DNA of 64,000 nucleotides, taken from the NCBI GenBank assembly GCA_013397455.1, contig VYZB01000272.1:124001-188000 (forward strand). The letters run 5' to 3'. Source of the DNA: Crotophaga sulcirostris. Its lineage: Eukaryota > Chordata > Aves > Cuculiformes > Crotophagidae. The first letter of the stretch is position 1; each line of letters starts with the position of its first letter. A program made the translations under genes and the position numbers. The notes beneath the pieces were generated by a model that was not told where the DNA came from, did no database searches, and saw nothing but the letters and a program-made list of their open reading frames with translations. Positions 36,101 through 46,446 of this stretch are shown here, piece by piece.

Positions 36101-37167
36101 CTAGCGTTGGAAATTGAGCTTCATAAGAGACAGACATATCAATCAAGGCAAAGCTGATTAAATGTGCTCCTTTGCAAGGCTTTGAGGTGGGGCTGATGGC
36201 GTTCAACTGCTCAGCTGAGGCTTCCGAGGGGTCAGGATGCATCGACAGTGAAGGAGGAAAGCATGTACTTGGGACTGGTGTGCTGTTTGTCATGTGTAGG
36301 GATAAAATGATGCATGGGCAATCCAGGATGATCAGACCAGTTATTTTGCTGAACCTCCTGGCCAGACGACTACTCTCCTCATTGAAATCAGGTTCAACAA
36401 GTCTTCAAGCCTTTGTGTTCAGTACCATCTTATTGAGATTTTACAGCTGTCCTATGGGTCAGATCACAGCAGTGATCTCATGGTGGGACATGTGGTGATG
36501 ATCAGCAGGGTCGGCTTGGGTGGGTTGTGCCAGTGTCCACAGTAGGAGAAGCCTGGTGGGCTGGCTGGCTGTGGATGTGATGTGATCTGGGTCTGACTCT
36601 GGTTCTCACCCTCCGGTGTGACCTAGTGTGGCTGTGACCTGCTGTCCGAGATGGCACCCTCTCCTCCGACTGTGTTTCTTCCCAGGGCTGCTCTGCACTA
36701 CAGGCTCTGCCTTCAGGGCTCCAGACTCTTGTGGTGTTGCAGCAGGCACTTCAACTGCAGTTTGGCTAAACACGAGATTTACTGGTACTTTTAAGACAAA
36801 ATGCTATCAGTCACTCTTTTTGGTCTCCATTCCCTAACTTCTTTTAGCAGTTGCTCTTTAGGCATTGAAAACTGCAAGTGTTCTCCATTCCAAAATCCTC
36901 TTTCCAGTTGGACAATGAGAACCAAATGAATTGCTGCTTCCTCTTGAAGCTGAGACACCTCCTTAAGAGAAACATCAGGAATGTATTTGTGGAAACAGAT
37001 TAGAAGCAGCAAAACATGTTTAAGAATGCTGGTGATGATATGCTGTCTTGATGACTTCCTAATGGCTTTGCCAGAGGCAGCTGTCTTTAGCCAGGGCTGT
37101 GCTGGGCAGTGGTGGGGCACCCGAGAGGCATTTAGAGCTGTACCTTCATCCCAGTCTCCTATGTATG
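33116..37167. other. Unique non-coding DNA
   Basis: About 4 kb without a recognisable mobile element or gene. A-rich simple sequence occurs at 33343-33362. Frames up to 153 codons (33355-33816 minus) carry no domain. 36.0-36.5 kb is open in several frames with no homology I can name. Confidence 0.55.
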
Positions 37168-37510
37168 CTCCTCAGAGCAGCCTTCCAGTACTGAAAGGGG
37201 CTCCAGGAAAGCCGGGGAGGGGCTCTTGATCAGGGAGTGCAGGGATAGGATGAGGGGAGCAGTTTTCAGCTGCAAGAGGGGAGATTGAGATGAGTTCTTA
37301 GGAAGAAATGTTTTGCTGTGGGGGTGGAGAGGCCCTAGCCCAGGTTGTCCAGAGAAGTGGTGGCTGCCCCATTCCTGGAGGTGTTCAAGGCCAGGCTGGA
37401 TGGGGCTTTGAGCCCCCTTGATCCAGTGGGAGGTGTCCCTGTCCATGGTAGGGGGTTGGAACTGGATGGGCTTTTAAGTCCCTTCTGACCCAAACCATTC
37501 CATGATTCTA
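37168..37510 (+). mobile_element. CR1 3' UTR (ATTCTATG group)
   Basis: The plus-strand CR1 is truncated just upstream of the 3' UTR, beginning 'ctcagagcagccttccagtactgaaagggg'. It runs to 'cccttctgacccaaaccattccatgattcta' with only about one octamer unit left. The minus-strand 95-codon frame across it is antisense and not a gene. Confidence 0.95.
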
Positions 37511-38694
37511 AACGTAAAAAAAAGTTGTGTTAGCCAAGACCTACACCGGTAACTCTGCTTTTAATGAATGTGCACTCTGCTCAACATAAAATTGAGATAA
37601 ATCCCTAAGGGCTGTTTTCTTTTTTGACTCCTCCAAAATCCCGTTCAGGTGTGTTCCAGTTACTCATCCAACATCTACTTGCTTTTCGCTCCTATCAGTA
37701 TTCTTTCAGAAGTAAACTTCTAGGGATAACCTTCATCAGTGCTTCCCAAAATGCTCAGTGTGATACTCATGGAGCTCAGGAGCGTGCTCTGATAGTTGTG
37801 ATGTGGTCTGAGGGCAGCGGAGTGCAGCTGCCACCTGCAGAGTGGCCTTTGCAGGGTAACCCTGGCGCTCAGGCCGTGCCTAAAAGGTTCTCAGTGAATC
37901 CGAAAAAATGAGCTCACTGAGCATTTTTTATTATTATTATTTTAATATTTTTTCCTCTTCATCTTCCATCTGCAGTGGCTCGGTGTGGGGTTGTGGAAGG
38001 GAAGGTTGGGATGGAGGGATGGTAGCCATGGTGGGGTACAGGCATTGTCAGGAGCAATGGTGGAGCTGGTGCGGGGTACAATGCCTGGGTGCCTGCCTCG
38101 CTTGGGAGCATCCTTCATGAGGTTCCACACAGCAACCATGAGAAAGCAGCTGGCTCTGTCGTCCTTATTATCAGTGTTTACTCCTCCTTCTACACCTTCG
38201 CTCTTTTGGGTATCTTTTTTGAGAATCCAGCTGAAGCTGCAGACTGCTCTGCTTCATTAAAGCAGTTGTCCCTGTTTGCCCTGGTTAGTCACGGTAACCA
38301 AGCTGTTGCGTTTGGTGCTAGCCCGGTGCTAAGCTCATGCTTCTTTCAGTAAAACTAAAGTCACAACAAAGAAATACTCTACTTGTGTAAATGGTCCTTC
38401 CATCTTGCTCGGCTGTTTTGGAGACGAATTTGTAGCCTCTTATTTCGTCCTAGCACATCCATCCCCCAGCGTTCTAAAGGACAGAGGTTTGGTGTCCCAA
38501 ATCTGACAAGTTCTAGTGTGAAGGATGAGGAGATGCAGCAAGCCAGGTGAAAGGTGATGCATGGACCCTTTTCTCAGGTGACCCATGTTTTCTATCCAGT
38601 TTTCGTTAGGTGATGGCAAACATACTTTCTTTTAAAAAAAGGGAAAAATATCTCTCAATAGTGGAAATGTTTGGAGTCAAATAAAAAAGCCTTT
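37511..38694. other. Unique non-coding DNA
   Basis: Holds a short TTA microsatellite (37923-37956). No gene is recognised. Frames of 65-95 codons on both strands around 37.9-38.35 kb overlap one another, which argues against coding. Confidence 0.55.
37923..37956. repeat. Short TTA/ATT microsatellite
   Basis: About 30 bases made only of A and T, with four to five consecutive ATT units. Confidence 0.7.
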
Positions 38695-38932
38695 AAGAGA
38701 GGAGATTGAGGTGATACCTTAGGAAGAAATGCTTTCCTGTGAGGGTGGGGACGCCCTGGCCCAGGTTGCCCCGAGACGTGGTGGCTGCCCCATCCCTGGT
38801 CAAGGCCAGGTTGAATGGGGCTTTTAGTACCCTGATCCAGTGGGAGGTATCCCTGCCCATGGCAGGAGGTTGGAACTGGATGGGCTTTAAGATTCCTTCC
38901 AACCCAACCCATTCTGTGGTTCTGTGATTCTG
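38695..38932 (+). mobile_element. CR1 3' UTR, short copy (ATTCTATG group)
   Basis: The plus-strand end starts 'aagagaggagattgaggtgatacctta' and finishes 'cccaacccattctgtggttctgtgattctg'. There is a 9-10 base deletion within 'catccctggtcaaggccagg', where other copies read 'catccctggaggtgttcaaggccagg'. Confidence 0.94.
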
Positions 38933-40707
38933 TTTTGCTTTGTTTGTTGATATGCTCTTGTTTTTTATTTTTATCTCGGGTTTTTTTACCATCTTTTTAT
39001 CTGTTTTTTAGTTGGGTTACATGGGGACACACTCGGCGTACTGAGTGCTGGAGTAGAACGATCTGGTGCTGAAGCAACATTTGCACGCTGCAGATCTTTT
39101 TTACAGAAGGCAAAACCCACCCAGAGCGGAGTGTCCCCTGTCGCACCCTGATGTCTCTATATTTGGTGCCTGTTCCCCCTTTGGTCTCAGTCTGAGTCTG
39201 ATTGCAAAGAACCCAGATTAGAACAATTTAAGCAGTGCCAGAGCGAGCATCTCTGTTTGCAGTTGGTGCCCTGTAGCCACTGGTCTGGCTGATACTAGAG
39301 GGTGTTTCAGTGATACTGGTGTTGAAATTAATTCTTATTATGTGTCCTTTTTGCTTAGTCGCCAATCTGTGGGAGTTTTTTTTTCCTCTACAAATTAAAC
39401 ATAAGACACTGTGGTGTGTTGCAGTCTCAAGGGATTAATTCTGCAATTTCCAGCCTGATGTTCTTTTGTCCTGGAATGAAAATGGTCGTCTTAGGTAATG
39501 GCTATTTTTGTACAATGATTTGTTCTCGGAGAACTGGGTTGGGACCTACAGTAGTGAATCATTGACTGCTGAATGGCCGTCGTGCAATCTGGATCAGTTC
39601 TGGACTTGGCTACTCCAGTTGCAGAGATGGAAAAGATGCTTAAAAAATAACTTGTGTGGTCTTACTAACCCCATTCAAGGCCCCTCACTTTCAGTTCTGT
39701 TTCTTTTGATCTGGTGTGATTCAGGAAGTCTTCATTTGAGATATCAGGTAGAAATACTGATGTACACATAAGAAATCATACATTCATTGATTTTTTTTGT
39801 TGTGGAAAAAAGAAGAATCTAGAATATCACTGCAGTATCATGTGGCAGCTGGGAAAACACAGTCCCTGGGTGCGTACAGATGAGTTAGTTCTTGGAGGTG
39901 AGGACAGAAGCTGCATGGTTTCCCTCCTCCAGCAGCACATTTTTTCCAGGTGGACACGGCATCAGGTGTTTGGATGCAGCTCTGGGAAGTGATGTTTGGA
40001 TTGCACATGTGTAGACTTCGACTTGGACTGTGTGTGCCCTGGAACTCGTGCAGAGACCCAAGATGCCGTGGCCCTACAGCCTCCTGGCTATGGTGGCTGG
40101 TTCTTCTGGTCCGGACTCTTCACAAGTCTTCGCTACCCCCTGAAAAAAAAACCTTCTGAAGAATTTGAATCTGCTTCTGCATCTTATTTGATTTGAACTT
40201 CTTCTCTTTCCCAGCAAGTGGTTCTGGCCAGATCTGCCAGTGGGTCAGGAGATGGCAGGCTTGGTGCTGGGAGAGCTGCCAGGGCTGTGCCGACGCTCTG
40301 GCCATGTGCCTTCCTCTGCCAGTGGCATGTGTGCTCCCACTCTGGCTGGGCAAGGAACTGGTGCTGTTCTGCTTCCTAACAGAGACTGCAAGGACACAAA
40401 CGCTTCCCAAGCGTTTCTGTGGTTGATCCCTGACAGGGTAGGTACAGCCTCTACCTTTGAGAAAAGGAAACTGAGGCAGGGTGGGAGTGGCAGTGGCTCA
40501 TCGAGAGCCCCGACTGTTCATTTTGCAGTCGGTTCAGTGGCCCAAGCTCCTTCTTGAATTAAACCTTTGAAAACCAATAGTGAAATACTGAAACAAGCTG
40601 AGATAAAAATGCAGAGCAAAGAGCAAAATCCTGTGAAATGTCCCTATGGTTTTAGTCCACATACGGTGGAGAACCATACAGGTATTTCTCAGGAATTGTT
40701 TTATTTA
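38933..40707. other. Unique non-coding DNA
   Basis: No mobile element is recognised. Overlapping plus-strand frames at 39950-40196 and 40240-40557 show no known domain. A MIR-like phrase 'ggaaactgaggcagg' near 40467 is too short to call. Confidence 0.5.
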
Positions 40708-40935
40708 GTCACAGAATCCCAGCCTGGTGGAGTTGGAAGGACTCTGGAGCTCACCCAGCCCAAACCCCGACTATAGCAGGGTCACCTCAGGCAGGCTGTC
40801 AGGAGCGTGCCCATGTGGGTTGGGATATCTCTGGAGAAGGAAACCTTACACCCTCCCTGGGAAGCCTGGGCCAGTGTTTCCTCACCTGCACAGGGAAAAA
40901 GTTTTTCCTTGTGTCCAGGTGGAACTTCCCATGAA
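40708..40935 (-). mobile_element. Old CR1 3' end fragment, distinct subfamily
   Basis: On the minus strand this reads as a CR1 end of an old type. Counterparts are 'ggaacttcccatgaag', 'aggtggaacttcc..gtgtccaggtgg', 'ctgggccagtgtttcctcacctgcac', 'ggatatctctggagaaggaaacc' and the end 'agtcacagaatcccagcctggtggagttggaagg'. It is more diverged than groups A-C. Confidence 0.85.
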
Positions 40936-41467
40936 GTTAACACTATGAAATAAATGCTGTTGTCATGTTTTCAAGGCCTCTTTTTTCACTAATGCAGCCA
41001 AACCGCATGGACATGGCCTCAGTGCTGAGCTGGCTCCTGGATCACTGTGCTCCGAAGCCTGGATTAACCAGCACTCCGCAGTCGTGGTATTGTTGCTTCA
41101 TTAACCTACTTGTTCTTAAGTATCTAGAAATCACACAGAGGAGAAGTCATGCTGCTCGCTGAGGAAGCAGCCGTGTTTGTAGCATCACTTCTCTCTGAAT
41201 CGCATTTCTGGGTAGCACTTAGGGGTTTTTTTCATTTTTCTTACATGTGAAATTTGTCGCGTAGCCTGGAAGGCTGTTTCAGATGTGTGTATCCAAAACT
41301 GAAAGTGCTGTTGCTTTTAACGTCCAAGCTCCCTGGGGATATTTGGTTCTGGAATACATCTGCTCTCCAGGTGTTATTTCACTGCTCACAATGTCACAGC
41401 AAAGTCTGGTTGTTCAGTATGGAGATTTTATTTGTCCATGTGCTGTATCTGGTGAAAGAGGCAGGGA
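40936..41467. other. Unique non-coding DNA
   Basis: No gene or repeat is recognised. Two overlapping plus-strand frames (41254-41499 and 41283-41486) are chance candidates that run into the next CR1. Confidence 0.5.
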
Positions 41468-41808
41468 ATTATTGCTCTCTACCTAAAAGGAGGTTGTAGT
41501 CCGGCAGGGGTTGGTCTCTTCTCTCAGGTGACCAGTGACAGAACAAGAGGATGTGGACTCAAGCTTCGTCAGGGGAGGTTTAGCCTTGATATTAGGAAAA
41601 AATTCTTCACTGAAAGGGTGATTGGGCATTGGAATGCGCTGCCTGGGGAGGTGGTGGAGTTGCCGTCCCTGGAGATGTTTTAAGAGGAGACTGGATGAGG
41701 CACTTAGTGCCATGGTTTAGATGAGGAGTTGGTGTTAGTGTTGGGTTATAGGTTGGACTCGATGATCTCAGAGGTCCTTTCCAACCTTGTAATACTATGA
41801 TACTGTGA
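41468..41808 (+). mobile_element. CR1 3' end (ATACTGTG-tail group)
   Basis: The plus-strand copy is very close to 8775-9152. It starts 'ttattgctctctacctaaaaggaggttgtag' (lacking the aactac of its sister) and passes 'gtgaccagtgacagaacaag' and 'aggaaaaaattcttcactgaaagggtgattgggcattgg'. It ends 'ctttccaaccttgtaatactatgatactgtg'. The frame is interrupted at 'gatgttttaagagg', where the sister reads gtgtttaag. Confidence 0.95.
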
Positions 41809-44090
41809 ATTGTCATAGAAATTATTTATTTTACTTTTTAAGTGAATCTTTACAGGAGTTGTTAAAGGACACCAGTAAATGTTACTCATAGATGGCTGCA
41901 GAGTCTCTAGGAGGACAAGAGGTTGGCATCTGGTTGCACACCCTAACAGTGATTGTGCATTCATATTTCTCCGGCGAACAGCAGCACTGTTCAGTGATGG
42001 TGTCCTGTCCTGAAGAAGAGTTCCATGAGATGGAAAGGAAGCAGAAAGGGTTATTCTTACTGTTGATACTGAAGTTCATGCATTGGTAATTGCAACTTGG
42101 CGAACCCCTTCAGTGGGAGAATGGACCTGATGCGCATTGTTAGAGTCTTTGTTTCTAATGTGGCACCAAAGCAACTCTGGGCCATCATTGTGGGGAGAAG
42201 GGGGAGTGCGCTGGTGCCACTTGCTCAGATCCGTCTTGCACATCCAGCTCTGGCGTTGGGAGAAACCTACTCATGACCTGCTTTTGTTTATGCATTATTT
42301 TTTGGAATTGCAATGAGAGGGAGCAGTGGGTGTTTTCTGTGCCAAGGCCTCCATCGAGTATTCTGTTGGTGTTGGGCTGTTGTTGTCAGTGCAAGTGCTG
42401 CTGAAAACTCTATTGTTTAAACTTTGGCAACTCGGATTTAGGGGAGAAGGCACCTACATGCAGTCGAACCCCAAACATGACTCATGTTGGTGATTTGGGA
42501 TTGCAAGCACTGAGTGTTCAAGCTGCTCTCCTTGGAACCATGCTCTGTTATGCAAAAGGAGCTGATAAGTGCATTTTGAACATTCTCTCTGACTACAAAT
42601 AAGCATCAGTTCTTTTGACTGGAATAGTGTTCTCTAAGAGAATCAAATACATATTAACAGGTTTCTAAACATAACCAAGAATAATTGAACTTCAATAGTA
42701 TTTGATTACCTTTGGTGTGAGTTTCAAAAATCAATTTTTCTTACAGATTCAAACTGCAATTGCATTTTTATATTTGTATTTTTGTGCCTTGTGGAAATGT
42801 ACTTGGCACTGCTTGCTTGACTTCTGGAGGGAGGATTTACCAGTACACAGTATAAATGTGGATGTTTCAGTAAGGTGCCAGCCAAGTGTAGGCACTGGGT
42901 TTGTTGCTGTTTACCAGCCTATCCTGCCTGTTGAGAAATGGAACATCAATCTGTAAACATACATTTTGGGTTTTAAAGTCATTTTCCCCAAACTCCTGAA
43001 GCCTGTAGAACTTTCTCTAGATTAATATTTAGACCAAATTTATTACGAGTGTGATTTTTCTAGCATGAAATTTTTAAAATTAATTAATCAGTCCCTTGCC
43101 TCATGCTGCTCAAAGAGAGGAAAGGGAACCTGCCTAGTATGGAGTTCTATATTTTACAGAAATGTTTCTCCATTTGTGTGAATAAATGCTGATCTGACTT
43201 TGCCACCATCTTTGGCTGTTCTGCAATGTCGAACACAAAATATGAACTGTACTTTTCAGAGGCAGTCCTTAAACCCCTCTGAACTCAAGAGCACCTGTCA
43301 TACAGCTGGGTGGATGGGTGAACCCACAGCTTTTGGCTTACCTTAGCTGAGCAGCAGCTGCTGAGCCCTGGCAGTGCCGGCATCTTTCGTGGGCTTGGAG
43401 AGGAGCACCAGCACTAGATGTGCATCCAGAGAGTGGGCCTGGCTCCCTGGAGGTTGACACGGCTGTCCTGTGTGTCACTTGGCTGCTGCTTCTTCCCTGC
43501 CAGTGTTACCTGTGGTAGGGCCATGTTAGCATGAAAGGTGCTGACACACGTTACCACACACAATGGGAAACCGAGCCCTGACTCATGTCCTCCTCTATCT
43601 GGATGTCCTCTTTGCCCTGTTTTGCCAGGTTTTTACCTCCTTGGTGAGATCTCATCGCTCCTGGGAAGCCCAAGCTTCCTCACCTGTGAGCTGGTGGGAG
43701 GAGGGATGGGCATATTGGAAACACAGAAGGGGGTGTTTTCTCAGTTCCCAGGTGTGTTTCGTGTCTGTTCAGATGGGAATGGGGGAGAGCTTCATCTGTG
43801 CACTCTTAAAGAGCAGTGACCCCAATGCAGGGGTCTGGTCTGGCCCAGTGGCCCCACTTTGCAAGTGCCCCAGATCAGGCCACGTTGCTGAGCCCTGGGG
43901 GAAGCCCTGAAGTTCTGGGGTTTGTGCGCAGGCGAAATGATTGATTCATAAATGTTCATTAACCTGTGATTAATGCCTCAGAGGGGTTTTAATAATTTAT
44001 ATGTTGCCTTGTGTTGTTGGTACTTAAAAATGAGAAGCATCCCCTGCGCCCCAAACCCTGTTAAGCTGAGAACAAAATGCACTGAATGCT
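41809..44090. other. Unique non-coding DNA
   Basis: No mobile element is recognised. 42.58-43.20 kb is AT-rich. 43.5-43.9 kb is richer in G and C with two overlapping plus-strand frames of no known family. A homeodomain-motif block near 43.93-44.01 kb is listed separately. Confidence 0.55.
43925..44010. promoter_or_regulatory. Candidate enhancer block with PBX/HOX-like sites
   Basis: Two motifs of the PBX-HOX composite type occur 29 bases apart: TGATTGAT at 43938-43945 and TGATTAAT at 43967-43974. They sit in unique AT-rich sequence, with more ATTA cores following. Eight-base motifs occur by chance, so this is only suggestive. Confidence 0.25.
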
Positions 44091-44352
44091 TAGAATCATA
44101 GAATGTCCTGAGTTGGAAGGGACCTAGAAGGACCATTGAGTCTAACTCCTGTCCCTGCACAGGACAACCCCAACATTCACACCGTGTGTCTGAGGGCATT
44201 GTCCAAACACTTCTGGAATATTGTCAGGCTTGGCACTGTGACTGCTTCCCTAGGGAGCTGTTCCAGTGCTCCACCACCCTCTGGGTGAAGAGCCTTTTCC
44301 TAATGTCCAACCTAACCCTCCCCGTGCCCATTTTCCTGCCAATCCCCTCAGG
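44091..44352 (-). mobile_element. CR1 3' UTR fragment (CCTGAGTTGG group)
   Basis: On the minus strand this is the last ~260 bases of a group C CR1, with 'gagctgttccagtgctccaccaccctctgggtgaag' and 'ttggaagggacctagaaggaccattgag' visible in antisense. It begins with the tail 'tagaatcatagaatgtcctg' (44091). The same tail appears again just past its inner end at 44353-44375. Confidence 0.92.
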
Positions 44353-44375
44353 TAGAATCATAGAATGTCCTGAGT
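44353..44375 (-). repeat. Second copy of a CR1 tail, 23 bases
   Basis: These 23 bases are identical to 44091-44113, the terminal bases of the adjacent CR1, and lie exactly at its inner boundary. The sequence after them is not CR1. The repeat could be an extremely truncated second CR1 or a rearrangement at the junction. Confidence 0.75.
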
Positions 44376-45653
44376 GCACTGCTTGGGTGAGGACACTGTT
44401 GACTCCTCTGCACCATCCCTTCCGAGGCCGAACAGACACCCTACACCATCAATGCATGGGAAGCTGCTGGGCACTGGGGCTCCGTTTGGTGAATCTGCTT
44501 TGGGAAGGTTGGTGCGCTGATCCATCTGAGAGGTGGCAGCTCATCGTTAGCCAGTTCGGTCACATACATTACAGTCATGAATGACGTTTGATCAAGCGAA
44601 GCCCAAGGTGAGATGTGAAGAAACAAGATGTAAAGTGTGCTTTGTTCAGGCAAAACACAGAGGTGGCTCCCAGGAATCTCATGCAAACATCTGATAGCTC
44701 CTGTTTTTTCCTCATCTCAGGAAACGTGCTGAGCTGGAGTGGCAGCAGCTGCCTCCTGCGCAGAGATGGGAGGCAGAGCCCCCTCTCCGTAACCAGGTCC
44801 CAGCGTTCCATGAGCTGCTGCTGCGTCGCTGCTGCATTCTGGCCACTCCTACTGCCAGGGCCATCAGTAAACAGGCAGCGCAGGAATGAATTTGTGAATA
44901 GCAAGTGGGGCTAACGAGCGGCCTGAGCTTTGGAATGCAGCAGAGAGGTATGAAGCCAGGTGTATGGGGGGAGAGAAAGAAAAAAAAGCATCTCCAGGCT
45001 GGATTGTATAATTAGAGCACACAGTGTAACTCTTTTGTTTTGCGGAAGCCAGCTTTATTAATTGATGTAGAAGGTTGCCGTGTGCTATTCATTGTTTGAT
45101 TAAAATGCCTGTATAAATAATTAGACCTCTTCTGTTTGTTTTATTTTTGCACCCAATTTACATTTTCATATGAAATAAAAATGACTTAGCAAATACATTT
45201 ATTTTCCAAGATCTTTTTTACCCCCTAGCTGTTCCCTGCCGGTCACTGGCCACTGCGGCAGTGACGGGACCTCTGTGCCACGCTGGGTCAGAATTCAGGA
45301 CTCCATTCTCTTAGAGGCAGCTGTGGTTCTCCTCCATCCTTTGTGTGTGTGCTGAGGGATATGCGGGCAGGCTTGGCATCCCTCTGGAAAACAAAAATAA
45401 ACACGTTCATTCAGTCACTCCTGGAAGCATCAGGTCAATTCTGTGTGTGGTGTTTTTTTGCTGGAGAAAGGCGGTTTGAGGCAGGTGCGAATCTGCCCCT
45501 GGCTGATCTTAGGGCTGTGTAAAGGGGTGAAGATGCTGCTGGTTTGTGCAGCAGCTGAAGAAACCACAGTACTTCTGGAAGTGGGGTTGTACAGGATCCT
45601 TGGGGAAGTGCCAGGAATAGCCTTATTGGTGTATTGGGGACTGCCTTTCTGCA
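44376..45653. other. Unique non-coding DNA
   Basis: No gene is recognised. An AT-rich, possibly conserved block lies at 45.0-45.2 kb. 44.6-44.9 kb has opposing overlapping frames without domains. Confidence 0.55.
45001..45215. promoter_or_regulatory. Candidate conserved non-coding element
   Basis: About 215 bases are unique and AT-rich with many ATTA/TAAT cores ('ttattaattgatg', 'taaataattagac') and sharp transitions to ordinary sequence on both sides. Of the candidate regulatory blocks in the window this one looks the most enhancer-like. There is no direct proof. Confidence 0.3.
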
Positions 45654-46172
45654 TTCATAGAATCATGGAAAGGCTTGGGTTGGAAGGGACCTTAAAGCCC
45701 ATCCAGTTCCAACCCCCTGCCATGGGCAGGGACGCCTCCCACTGCATCAGGGGTCTCAAAGCCCCATCCAACCTGGCCGTGAACACCTCCAGGGATGGGA
45801 GAGTCACCACTTCTCTGGGCAACCTGGGCCAGGGTCTCACCACCCTCACAGAAAAACATTTCTTCCTGAGATCTCGTCTCAATCTCCCCTCTTTCAGCTT
45901 AAAACCATTCCCCCTCATCCTGTATCTGCAATCCCTGATCAAGAGCCCCTTCACAGCTTTCCTGGAGGACCTTTCAGTACTGGGAGGCTGCTCTAAAGTC
46001 TCCCTGGAGCTTTCTCTTCTCCAGACTGGACAACCCCAACTGTCAACCTGTCTTCATACCAGAGGTGCTCCAGCCCTGTGATCATCTTTGTGGCCTCCTC
46101 TGGACTCGCTCTAACAGATCCACGTCCTTCCTGTGCTGAGGACTCCAAAGTTGGACACAGGGGTCCAGATGT
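45654..46172 (-). mobile_element. CR1 3' end, ORF2 terminus plus full 3' UTR (ATTCTATG group)
   Basis: The minus-strand copy runs from 'acacaggggtccaga' (antisense of the ORF2 C-terminal 'ctggacccctgtgtccaa' region, 46172) through the full 3' UTR to 'aaggtcccttccaacccaagcctttccatgattctatgaa' at 45654. The minus-strand 99-codon frame (45954-45655) is CR1 3' sequence read in sense. It still shows FKLKEGRLRRDLRKKCF and VVTLPSLEVFTARLDG, the ORF2 C-terminal end. Confidence 0.95.
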
Positions 46173-46243
46173 TCTTATATGAAAAACATGCTTGTCTGCA
46201 GTGCCTGTGGAGCAGGCTGTGAGTCAGTGGGAACCTTTATAGA
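46173..46243. other. Spacer between CR1 and hAT-like element
   Basis: About 70 bases of unique sequence. The last bases (tatagat) may be part of a degenerate 8-bp target duplication of the next element. Confidence 0.4.
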
Positions 46244-46446
46244 TTAAGGTGTCAAACTTGCGGCTCCTGCCATTCTCCTGCTTCTGCAGCGTAATGTGCA
46301 TCGCACACTGCACACGTACCCAGCGCTGACAGGAGCACAGGGGCAAGGAGCTCAGTGCTGCTGCTGGGTAGAAACAAGGTGCCAGACTGGATAAAACAAG
46401 GTGGAAGGCTGGTTTTGGCCCACGGGCCATGAGTTTGACACCCCTG
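46244..46446. mobile_element. Probable hAT-type miniature DNA transposon (MITE)
   Basis: A ~200-base unit is bounded by terminal inverted repeats. The right end reads GGGCCATGAGTTTGACACCC then CTG, giving an inverted CAGGGGTGTCAAACTC terminus. The left end has GGTGTCAAACT at 46248-46258. Over 23 bases the two ends match at about 17 positions, with an 11-base perfect core. CAG-starting termini and 8-bp target duplications are hallmarks of hAT transposons. The flanks 46237-46244 (ttatagat) and 46447-46454 (tcctagat) agree at 6 of 8 positions. The element is too short to encode a transposase, so it would have been mobilised in trans. Species and family cannot be named. Confidence 0.6.

Noticed and set aside
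39950..40196. Overlapping plus-strand frames ending 'KKKPSEEFESASASYLI'
   Set aside because: The peptide tail looks protein-like, but there is no recognised family, the two frames compete, and a run of As explains the Lys stretch.
31385..40500. MIR-like 'ggaaactgaggca' phrases as evidence of multiple SINEs
   Set aside because: Only the 31385-31432 match is long enough to list. The 40467 match is under 20 bases.
45443..46081. 212-codon plus-strand open frame
   Set aside because: It is mostly antisense to the CR1 at 45654-46172, so it is a shadow frame.
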